64,000 bases of DNA from Echinococcus granulosus. Its lineage: Eukaryota > Platyhelminthes > Cestoda > Cyclophyllidea > Taeniidae. Position numbers and translations under genes: made by a program. This document shows, piece by piece, positions 51,001 to 61,500 of the stretch. The stretch spans positions 802,624 to 866,623 of the forward strand of contig NW_020170408.1 in the NCBI RefSeq assembly GCF_000524195.1. The letters run 5' to 3'. Within the stretch, counting starts at the first letter, position 1, and each line of letters begins with the position of its first letter. The notes below the pieces were generated by a model. That model searched no databases and had not been told where the DNA came from. It worked only from the letters and a program-made list of their open reading frames with translations.

Positions 51001-51478
51001 ACCGCAAACTGTTTTATGTATGTGTACTCAATACCGGTTTTGCCGGCAAATTTGCCACCGCTGCGAATTGTATCACCAGCGGAAGTATCCCTCCCCGATG
51101 TCCTGCATGAAGTTACAAGTTGAAAATGAGTCAATCATTCTAAAAGCTTGATTTAATTCCGCCGCCTCTTCTATAATTTGGCTGGTTCTGTTTTTTTTTA
51201 CAATCTCACCAACGATCGCATCCATCCTCTGCACAGCAAGAAGAACGCGTCTTCACAATCCTTCACCGTCAGCTCTTCTGTTGGACTGACGAATGGTACG
51301 GCATGACGATGCGAGATATTCGCAAATTGGAGGACGTCACCAAAGGTGAACTCGAAACTGTACGTTTGTGTAACCGCTTAAATGCTTCTCAGTAGCACTT
51401 TGCTGAACCAGCCACTGGTGTAAATTTCAGCAGCGTCGATCCTCCCAACTGCGAGGCTTGAAAATAAATGAGTCGTAG
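48072..51478 (+). CDS. PITPNA: Class I phosphatidylinositol transfer protein (PITP alpha/beta type), first exon missing
   Basis: Visible exons: 48072-48381, 48419-48490, 48529-48690, 48737-48835, 51237-51359, and a likely last exon 51431-51478. The protein begins [20 protein letters not shown], followed by [21 protein letters not shown] and WNAYPYCRT, all hallmarks of the START-like PITP fold. Further on come [14 protein letters not shown] (family TGRGPLGPNW), [20 protein letters not shown], and [20 protein letters not shown]. Single-domain PITPs carry phosphatidylinositol and phosphatidylcholine between membranes and supply PI for kinases. There is an insertion of about ten residues between the VEVLQN and GQYTHK motifs relative to mammals. 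No RdgB-type extension is seen. Three consecutive introns are only 37, 38 and 46 nt, while the next is 2.4 kb. The initiating exon was not found. The end is ambiguous: splicing at 51360 gives [15 protein letters not shown], whereas reading through gives a stop at 51393-51395. Confidence 0.92.
48836..51236 (+). other. Large PITP intron
   Basis: A 2.4-kb phase-0 intron between CGC|gtgagt and GCACAG|CAAGAA. No gene or mobile element was recognised inside it. Confidence 0.6.
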
Positions 51479-52072
51479 ACGTGGTGCCTCACCTACCGCT
51501 TCTGCCTCTCAAATGAATTACTTCTTTTCTATTATTGGCCACAGTGGCTCCCTTCTTTTCATTATTTTACCCTATCATTGCACCCCCGCTTATTTATTTC
51601 AAAAGAAAATAACTTCCTTGATATGCTTCTAGTTTTGCCCGTCTTCGTTTCTGTGATGGTCGTGATGCCTACTTCACGACTCTCCTAGCCTTTCTCGACT
51701 CAGGATGAGCCATAGCGTCTAAATCAGTGAAAGAGAGGTCAGTGACCTCGAGTGGTTTACCGTCGGAGAACTGACCCCCTTCAATAAGCAGTAGAGGTCA
51801 AATTTGTCTCCCAAGTTATCAGATCCGCGGAGTGATGATTACTTACTCGTATATTCAAAAAGAGGCTGTTGGAATACAACTTTGCTGACATTCATCAGCT
51901 GGTAGTAATAGCATTACCCCTAGGGAGTTGGATAAATATCCAGTAAAATAAAAAGGGAGGGGGGGGGGGGGGAACCAAGTAAGGTCGAAATACCCTGGTG
52001 GAGTGATCTCTCTAAAAAAAATAGTTATAATATACAGAAGAAATGCGAGATGATTGCAGATGAGCCAACTGT
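51479..52072. other. Intergenic region between convergent PITP and sororin-like genes
   Basis: About 0.6 kb. AATAAA at 51947-51952 (+) is a possible PITP poly(A) signal, immediately followed by a run of fourteen G (51959-51972); another AATAAA overlaps the last PITP codons at 51463-51468. TTTATT near 51594 gives a minus-strand signal for the opposite gene, so the two 3' ends may overlap. Confidence 0.5.
51959..51972. repeat. Poly-G tract
   Basis: Fourteen consecutive G residues next to an AATAAA hexamer; length may be unreliable. Confidence 0.85.
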
Positions 52073-55000
52073 CTAATCAATTGTAAGATCAAACTCCTCG
52101 TAGGGCTTTAATTGAGAGTTGAACTCCTCCAGCCACTGCTCGTAGTTCTGCAAAAAAGACAGAAATGGGTGATGAATCTCATTCCAAGACAGCTAGGAGG
52201 TGTCGGCTCCCCTCCTCCCCCTGTCTCTCCAACTCCTTCACCCCAGTGGACTAGTGTCTGATTTTTTTAAATGGAGGCAATTTCGGGACGTGAGGGTGTC
52301 CAACAGGAGATGCTCCCCACAGTTTCTTGGATCGTGAACACACCGCATCGACAAGGCTTGTGGTGCAGCCCGTAGTTGCGAGGCGCAGACAACGACGAAT
52401 AACGAACGCCTCCACCGTATCCACGCCAATGGTCACAGCATGTTCAAGCTCAAATTTGCGTCCTAAATCACGCCATGGAAGTAGCGCAACAGTTAAATTG
52501 GAGCCAGCCAGTTCCCCAAATTTCGAGATAGAATGGTGTGGTTAGAGGTAAGGAACTACTTAACTAAAGTCGTCCGTTCCGGTTACCGCTGTGGCAATGT
52601 GACAGGCCTGTTGGCTAACCCTTCCCCAACCCCATTAGGTGAATCCAGATGCAGACGTCACGTTGCGACCCCGTCAGGACTAAACCGTACAAAATTTGTT
52701 CAGCGATATAACGCCAAAAATGCTCGTTTGACAACAAAAGAAAATTGGAGACTGGACACAAGGAAAAGAAATACTTATGTAAAAGGGAAAAGAGGCGTAG
52801 AAACTCACCGAGGCGTCCTCGCTACGGGAACGATGGCGTGGTATCTTGGATCCGGACGTAGAAAGATTGCTAGAACCTGTGAACAAGGGGGTATGAAAAA
52901 AGTAGGCAACAGCTATACAGATCGGAAAGAGCATCAAGCTGTCTGTTTGGATGGTGAGATAAAAAACCGTCACCATAGCAGCACGTACGATGTATCGCAA
53001 CAATGCCCACTGGGTAATGGTAGTTTTATTTTTGTTTTATCCATACAAGAATCCCAGTGGGACAATGAAAGGCTGCCGCCGACTTGATGTGACGCTCAAA
53101 CTACCGGGGCTGAATGACACCGAAAGAAACTTCAAGCCCATCTGAGTGATTGATATGGTCTTTGTGACAAGCACAAAACTTGGCTAATTGTCGGCAAAGG
53201 TTTATTTTAAAAACAACTTGTTGAACTAAGGCTCAGGAGCCATTACTCGGACAAAAGGGTGGGTTGGGATAAAAAGAGTACTTACCCCTTGAACCACTTG
53301 AGCGTTTAGGTATCGGAGAGAGCGGTTGGGCGAAGGAGATGCGACGCGCCTCACTGTGGATCTTATCACCCACCTGATAGGCCGAAAGTGGTGGCCGAGG
53401 AGAAATGTTTGATATGTCCGCTAGTGGTGGTGCATCGTGGGCACTGCCCTCGTGAGGCATCACTAAGTAGAGGAGGATAACAAATAGGCGGTTAGATGGA
53501 CCAAGGAAGAATACGTGGATGGATACAAGGTGGAGTTCAAAGCCCTGTGCAGAACTCATCTGTCGTTTCAAGGGGTGGAAACTGGTGTGTCAATTATGAA
53601 AAAATTGCGCAATGAAAGCGAATTTACGGACTTCCGGCTACCGCTTCCCTTGACATTAGCCTTACAGACCCATTTACGTAGAACAGCAATGAGGTTAAAG
53701 TAAAAACCTTGACGTCCAGCGGCTACCGAAACCAGTCCCAAATGTCACAATGATTAGACACAATGATTCCTGAACTACCGAAGAAAATGATCACCGTTAG
53801 CTGGTCCCTCGAGTCCTGCCATGTTGCATTGAAGGTAGCGACTATTCGTAGACCTCAAAACTAAAGATATCATTTCGCAGACATCCTCGAGTGTGGATCT
53901 AGTCACACCACCCATTCCGGTATTTCAGATCGAATGGGGAGACCAATCACTAACAGAGGCAACGGGGGATTTTATGCTGGAGACTGGCACGAGGTGAAGG
54001 ATGGAAGAGTAGAAACCGAGTGGCTAGGTGGATCTCAGATGAATTAATAAATTAACAAACGAACAGAAGTAGACACCCAACCGAGAAAATATGCATATAA
54101 TTGTTTAAGCCATAACTGCACCAAATGCCAACCAAAACCTATCAAGCACCTCAGAGGCAAGAGTCAACGGAAGCTAAAAAGGCAGCAGGGGTAAATTCCC
54201 CGGCTTCCAACCACCCCATTGTCAAACCTATTTGCGTTAAAATGCTACAAAATTAACTACTTAGATAACTGAATCCAAAGGAGTTCTAGGCCACAATTCT
54301 GGTATAGGGTAAAGCGAAACCTTAGCAAACAGTCAACGCTTCCTAAGGTTAATCCTAAGCACCATATGGGTTAAACACCACCTGTCCCTGAATGTCCCCC
54401 GGAGTTCAATCTCAGGCAGACTTGCAATTTTTTAAGAGTTACTTGGGCAATGATTTTCATGGAGTTAACGCGTAAATAAATAAGCATGCAGTGTTGAGAA
54501 AGTTTTCAAACGATGCATAGACTTTCAAGTGCGGAAAACTTTTTACCAATTAATCCATTCTCTTTTATTTGGACTTCAGCACTTGAGAGTAAAGTAGTAT
54601 TTCAAACACCATTGGAGGCCGAACTATTCTGACTAATTTCAAAATCAGAAATACAAAGTTCAAGGCTTCATAATCGCTAATAAGAATTCAGGCCAACCTG
54701 CGGTACTCTCCAACGGTGTGTTATTCGGCTTCACTGTCCGCGAGTCGAGTGGTGAGGCTAGGACTGAGAGACTCGACAGTCGGACAGCAGGATTGCCCGT
54801 GAGAATTTCACTCCTCTCGTCTGGTGGCGGGAGCGACAGAATTTGCGGCTGCATTCGTTGGGGGTGTTGTCGATCGGGCGTCGACGCACACTGCTGATTT
54901 GGAAGTGGCAGCCAAATGGTAGTCGCCGCTATCCGCGCTCGTTCACTCTCACTCATCGGTGCTGCACGGGACGAGGATGTCTGATCGGCTGCCGAAGCAG

Positions 55001-56323
55001 GTCGACGATAACTTCTCGACTAGCGCAAACCATGAGCTTCTATGTGTCATGAAGTGCAACGATGCCCCAGTTAAATCATACCACAATCTCACCTTGGCAG
55101 TAAGTTTTCGACGCAAAATGTCGAATCCACTAAGAGCTGCGCGATTGGTTGAGCCCTCACGTCGAGTCGGGAAAAATTTGCGTTTCTTGTCAATCGATGA
55201 GATGGCCGCACAGGGAGCAGACGGGCTGCCAAAAATAGCAGCGGGTGCCTCGTTTTCGTCCTCACTTAACTCATAGGGATCCTCTGATCGCTCATCACGG
55301 GTCTTTCCCGCTTTCCTGCGCTTCGCTTTTGATGCTGAGAGCTATAAAGAAGAGAAGTTGTTACACTTGGGAGTCCTAGACTTACCGACTGAGAGGCATC
55401 CGGCAGCCCATTACGTGTCTGCCTTTCGGACTTCCTACTACTCGCAACTCCTTCAGAAGATCGTGACTAAAATAAAAAAAGGTGGAAAAGTGAAAAATTA
55501 TCTTTCTCTCAAAGCGAATCATTGACAAATAAAACGTCCTTACCGATACTGGTTGCTTTCTTGGCTTATTTGATGACTGCTTGCTCTGAGACTGTAATAC
55601 ATGCACCTTCCTGTTCCTTGAAGAACGTAGCTAAATAAAAAGAATAAAACAATAAAAGAAATACTGACTGTTAAAAAACCACTGGGGCGGAAAAAAATGA
55701 ATATTTTGTGAGCAGACTTACTTATGTTATAAAATAATGCAACTTATTATACATGTGTACAATTAAACTAAGTCAAAACGGTTTGTGGAAAAAAAAGACA
55801 AATAAGATATCAACTAATTAATTTTAAATAAAAATGATTAGAAGAAGTTAGTGAGGCAGAAGTGACAATATTTAAAGAAATCAAATACTAACCACTCGAT
55901 CTCTGGACGCAACGCTCCGTACTGAGGATCGAGATTTACCTTTACAACGAACTCGTGTAGCTGTTGACGATGACTTAACCCCGTTTTGGATTGTAAGAGA
56001 ACTTCTAGATCGAGTAAGCTACAAATGGCACATTAGTGCATAGCTGGATAATGGGTCTTAAATAATCCTAGTTTTATGCAAAGCATGTTTGAAAGCATTA
56101 GGGAGCAAAATATGAATAAGTGGAGCATACGGACGTATCATGACAAGAGATTTAAAGTTAGATAATTTTACAGAATGAACAGCATTTACACTCGTTAAAA
56201 AGGAATCATTTCCTAAACAACAAAGTAGGAATAAACGTATTAAAGTAATTTTGATGCGAATAACTACAAAAACATTTCCGTTCCTGCTGTTCATACCCTT
56301 CTCTCTGACGCCCTAGTCCTCAT
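52073..56323 (-). CDS. CDCA5: Sororin (CDCA5)-like cohesion protein
   Basis: Nine exons join in frame to about 403 residues: 56323-56297, 56018-55893, 55630-55544, 55466-55386, 55341-55093, 55019-54698, 53462-53286, 52876-52809, 52147-52073. The final 20 residues, WLEEFNSQLKPYEEFDLTID, resemble the sororin C-terminal domain (human ends WAAAMNAEFEAAEQFDLLVE): same W, N and FDL spacing and the same position at the extreme C-terminus. The start MRTRASERR and the Arg/Ser-rich N-terminus recall human sororin (MSGRRTRSGG), and RRISFAQPLSP recalls SPRISF. The rest is basic, low in hydrophobics and probably disordered, with an acidic patch (EDPYELSEDENEAP). Sororin binds acetylated cohesin with PDS5 and blocks WAPL, keeping sister chromatids together until mitosis. 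No clear KEN box or FGF motif was seen. The splice model is well supported by phase; the family call rests mainly on the C-terminal motif. Confidence 0.68.
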
Positions 56324-58524
56324 ATTTCTGTTTGCGCGGCTCCACACCAACCTTTTAATTTACGCGGACTTTTCCGCTTGATAAATAAACTCATTAAGCA
56401 ACATTTACAAGCGTATACATCTTCTAAATCCAAAACACACAAAAATAATATAGCATCAAATTATTTTGTTTATGTGCACAGATGGCAAAATTTGTCAATG
56501 CTTCATGTTAAGCTGATTCGTATTTGCGTTCTAACCCGCTGCCGGAATCCCTCTCATCATCTTTAAACGATACTGATAAACTGCTCTCCTATGCTCTGTG
56601 TCGCACTACAGAGTAGATGGACATCTTATTGTTGAGTCTATCATCCCTCTACCAGCTATTAATGTAGTACGATGGTGGTTTATCCCCCGGTATTGGTGAG
56701 GCGCCACTTTTGTACCTTGAATTAGCCCTTTTGTACCTCGCTAAGTGGGCTGGCCTTTCGGACCATGCTAATAGCCCAGACACCTTCTCTGTGCTGAATA
56801 GATATTCTCCCCGGGTATTGTGTCTTTTTTCGTCTCCAGGGGGCCTCGGGACGCTACAATTAATGTGGGCATCAGGAGGAACTCGGTGCAAGGCCATCGG
56901 TTTCTTTTTAAAGCATCAAAAATACCACCTTTTAGAAGTGTACAAAAATTTGAAAATTCTTTAATACTCTTTAATCTAAATATACAGAATTTGTCCCCTT
57001 ACCTGGATATTTAATTTGAAGGTATGGCTTTTTACGCACAGATCATATTGTAGGGTGAGATTCACCGGTCTCCTCTCCCCTGTTCCTAGTGTTCTTATAA
57101 CAGCCCGAAATGATTTAATTTTGACGTATTTATTAAGGGGAAAAGATCAGGAGTAAAAGTACAACGTTTGGGGAGGTGAAGAACTGCAATCACAACTAGG
57201 CACGGAAGGCGACAACCCTCTCACCAGATTCGAATTCCCAGGTCGCCTCCTCCCTGAAAGGTACATTAAAATAACATAAGTATTACAATATGGTAGCTGT
57301 AAATCAATACAGTGTTAGAGCTTTGGTAATTAGCGAGCAATTACTCTTTTTGTTTCGCTATGTTGACTAGTTATTTGGAACCATCTCTTCCCGCGAATAA
57401 CTGACTATACGGTAAGTGGGACGTTATCGTGTCAATAGGATGATTGATCATGTAATGCCTCCTTGCTTGAGCATGCCATCTAGGTGACAAGGCGTCAGAT
57501 TACACCGCCCTCGTGTCTAGGCGGACGGCATTGGTTCCCAAGACGTCGAGGAACACTGATCCCACAGTTCCCTTCAACGTATCGCTAAGAGTCTTAAATG
57601 AAGTTGTAGTAACCGAAGTTTGTTTGAAAGAACACACTACTTGTTAATGCACAAAAGATTTGGGCTCATTAGTAGCACGTCCCGGAAGCCATGACGGCGA
57701 GTAAGAAGCATTCTTCCCGAAATGTTTATTATAAATTGATACAGATAACCGTGAAGTCAGTGTTTATTCATGATCCACAAATTTCCCAATTCACACCCCA
57801 GCCGCATCTACCATCTTTTGTTTCAAATTTACCTCTCTAGTGTCGCCTGCCTATATCGCATGTGATCACCTCATTGGCCGGTGGTAAAACCAAGAAAGGG
57901 TGCTGCAAGAAATAGTGTGAGGATAGGTCTGAGGCACAATTCCCCCTCCCCTTCTTTCTCATAAGTTAAATGCAGACATTTTCATCGGTCAATTTGCGGT
58001 ACTAAGGAGTCGTTTGAATTAATAGACAAGTGACATCTCCAATTGTTGTCAATCGCCCTGTCTCACCAGTTGACAACAAGATGACTGCATTCTATACAGA
58101 GTGGGTAATGAGGAAGTAAAAGTAAAGTATAAACGCTAGTAATTAAAGTTAGGGTTTTCCATGCCGCCCAGAGACATCCCAAAACATTCGGAACAGGTCA
58201 AGTCAGTAACTAATGAGATAGGAAAGTCTGCCAGGGCTGCAGACATCCCTTACAAGCGCCCACCCACCCTATATCCCATGTAATACCCACAAAAGAAAAT
58301 AAACTATTTTTGAAATGTACTACTTACTGGGTATGCTACCTATTAGAGAAGAGGTACACACTCACACGTTTTTAATCACAAATACATTTTCTTTCATACT
58401 ACGAAAAAGAAAGCGAGGAGCAAGATCAGAAAACACCGAAAAATGATCATCTCAAACTGTACAGATTTGAAAGGAAGGAAGGTAAGGTAGAAATACGAGG
58501 GAGAGGGAGGTTGAGGAAAAGGCT
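56324..58524. other. Intergenic region between sororin-like and KIF13-like genes
   Basis: About 2.2 kb. It should hold the promoter of the sororin-like gene and the 3' untranslated region of KIF13. TTTATT at 57725-57730 and 57762-57767 gives minus-strand AATAAA signals about 760-800 nt past the KIF13 stop. No further gene was recognised. Confidence 0.5.
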
Positions 58525-61500
58525 TTAATCGGCGCCTCTCTGCTTTTCTCTATCACGTCGACTCCAGGCCATCTGTTCCTCCGAAGCCGAGGGGCCATTC
58601 ATCCTTGATACGGTCGAGGTGCGAAGATCCTCTACCAATTGTTGAACCGCCGTCCCGTCCGAATCTGCCGATGATATCCCTCGACTCGTTTCACCTTGTG
58701 AATGTATGGTATCACCGTGAGATAATTCACTTAAAAGTTACAGAACCAGATAATATGGAAACCTACCACGTCCTTGGAAGAACAATGGGGACATGGGTGA
58801 GTTGTCTGTCCTATTGCGGATTCTCTAAAGGTAATTAGTGGAAGAAAAGAGAGTATACACCTAAAAATTATCATCACTGCAGATAAATGTTAGAGAAGGA
58901 GGGAGGAGGTGGATTAAACTGTCCTACCGATAGATTGAAGTAGGGACTGGGTTTCCGTCGAGTCTGACTGCGTTGTCGTAGGGTATCAAACCAAAAAAGT
59001 CGTTTGGGTTTGTCGGTAAAGGAACGAGATCGCGAGAGACTTCCCTAAAGTGGTAAACAAGGAACAGAGGAGCCAATGACATTGACCGGTTTGTTATCAA
59101 ACTGAGCACTAAGACTTTGAGCTCATTTTAATCTACAATGCATGTTAGCTTATTTTTGACAAGAAAATTGCAAAAAAGAAGAAAATGGCTTTAAAATCAG
59201 TCTCACCTCGGATAGATCGGATTCATGGTTAGCTATGCCTAGATTTTCGAGGTCGAAAGGTTGACGTTTCTGCTGATTGGTTGCTAGGGCCTCTCGAAGA
59301 GCGACCTTGAAATGGAGAACGTTTAAAAGAATTAATGTGGATTTTCTGCCTTCGAAAAATACAGCCTTCAAGGTCTTCCGTGTGCCGATAAAAAAAGGGA
59401 AAATAACGTCTATTTCTAGATTGGTGTGTCTTTCTGCGGCTTCTTGAAGAACTCAAAGGCGGTGAGAATGCCACTCTAAAGAGACCAGGAAAACGGATTT
59501 CTGTGGGTCATACTCAAAGAATCACCCATTTCCCTATATTACAAAAGCCTAGAATTAATGTAATTTGTACATCCTTCCGAATGAGCAACAGAATCATTGT
59601 ATAATCAGACTTCATGTCTCAGGATTTGGTCTAAAGCACCTCAAAAGGCTCCACTGGGGAGGAATAAACAAAGGATCTACAAAGCCGAAGGAACTAACAA
59701 TAGTAGGGCCGTGGCGTCATCTGTACATCTAGTTGCATATCCCTTCCACCAATACCTAGTTTCCATAAATCAACAAGAATTGAACTTACCTCCTGTCGCA
59801 AGCCATCCAGGTAGAGTTCACTGCTAACTGACTGAATAGTTCGCATGTACTGTCCGGCAAAGGATTCAGCTGAGGTGGTCTCCTCCTTCACCTCCACCGT
59901 GGATGAATTCAGTGCGTACGGTGCCATCTGCAAAAAGCAGAACATGAGGAATAGCCGCTTTTTCCTCACTCACCTCGGTACCTACCGGTACCACACTATT
60001 CACCGGCTGTGATTTCCCCTGGTTAAAATATTACACACTAGGCACAACACACCTCCAAATTTCTAAACGGCTGTTTGACATTTGAAGGAGGTGGGGTGTG
60101 CCAGAACTTCTGATCCTATTGTCGAAACAACTTTTAGGCGAGAAAAATAGCCGTAAAAGGAAGGATAGGCCGGAAACCTGTCCTATCTACGTGATGAGAC
60201 GTAATGCTTCACTTCTTTATGTGTCTTTTGAAAATGTTTTATTTGGAAAGGATTGTTAGTTAACATTTAGGCGAGTGAGTGATTGACTGACTGATGAGGT
60301 GACGTTTAAGCTTCCATGCCTCAACAATTGATTAAGTGAACAAATTAGGCCTCAGTGAGTATCCACATACCTAATCCTACTTGATTAACCTGGAGGGTGG
60401 GGGCGGAAAAACTCAGTGTTTAGAAACAGGTAGACTTCTTCGTGATTTGGATACAAGGTGTGATTAGCACATGACAAGGGCAAGCAGTCTCGAAAAAGGG
60501 AGATACTGTCTCACCCACACCCTCATCCTCACCCATCGCACTTCCTCATTCCTAGAACTTGAACAGATCTGACGGTTTTGATCAAACACCCAAAGAAATC
60601 TTTCAAAAAGCTTGAGGAAGGGAAAGAATGGTAAACATACTTGAGGTATTCCAGCCACAAACTGATAAGCCACTCCTGTCCATAGCATCTCCTAAAATAA
60701 CAGAGGGGACAAATACTTTAGGTGATAATTTAATGAAAGACAATATGGTTTTCTGTTAGTAGCACATACCTTTTCGTTTGAGACCATGCGAGAAAAGGGA
60801 CTTTTGAAGAGATTTGAGAGGGCACTTCTTTTACAAATTCGTACACATATCCGCTTCCTCAACACCAATGTCATTAATGTCGGCTTGCTCACAAGGATAT
60901 GCACCTAAATATGGAAAGATTGTACTTATTTGTAAGTAAGTAGCATATGAGATGAGGGGAAAATAGTTTTAAATTTCATAAGAAAATGAAACACAATGAA
61001 ATCAAGAAGCTCCGCCTAAACAATTTGATGCTTGTCATGGAAATTTGCAGACGTGTGCAACTACTCCATCGATACTGCATTCTACTCCTCTTCTCGATTT
61101 TAGAAGGCTTCGCTTGAATTTGATGGAGTGGGCGTAACTCAAAAGGGAAAGGATGGGATGTAGAGGGGTAGAGGGGGGGGAAGCACTACCTCACTCTCCT
61201 CCTCTTCTCTTGAAAGCACTTCTAGTAGACTATCACTCTTTCTCGATGCACTACATCTTGGAAGGTTTTTACTGAGGCTGAAATCCGACAATTAAAGTTC
61301 AGCTGACAACACTTACAAATCCTTAAAATGAAGACAGTAGGTAATCGCACCTATATTTTTATCTATATCATTCAAATTAATCCAATATTGAACAGGCATT
61401 ATTGTGCCATGCTACTTTATTATGGCATATTAGTAGTATTGCGCACCAGTGTCGGTATTTTCCTAAAATCAAGAGGGATGGTTGTGACCTCCAGAAGAAC

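Noticed and set aside
52230..52540. Long minus-strand open stretch ending before the last sororin exon
   Set aside because: It resembles repeat-derived sequence, ends in a stop, and has no acceptor/donor pair that fits phase 1 to 0. The exon at 52876-52809 fits better.
52533..53087. 184-codon open frame on the plus strand
   Set aside because: It lies antisense to introns and the 68-nt exon of the sororin-like gene, has no domain signature, and the minus-strand model explains the conserved splice phases.
61190..61280. Exon-like minus-strand stretch between KIF13 exons (SASRKSDSLLEVLSREEEE)
   Set aside because: It has splice-like ends but enters in phase 2 and leaves in phase 0, while the surrounding KIF13 intron is phase 0 on both sides, and the family alignment runs straight across the intron.
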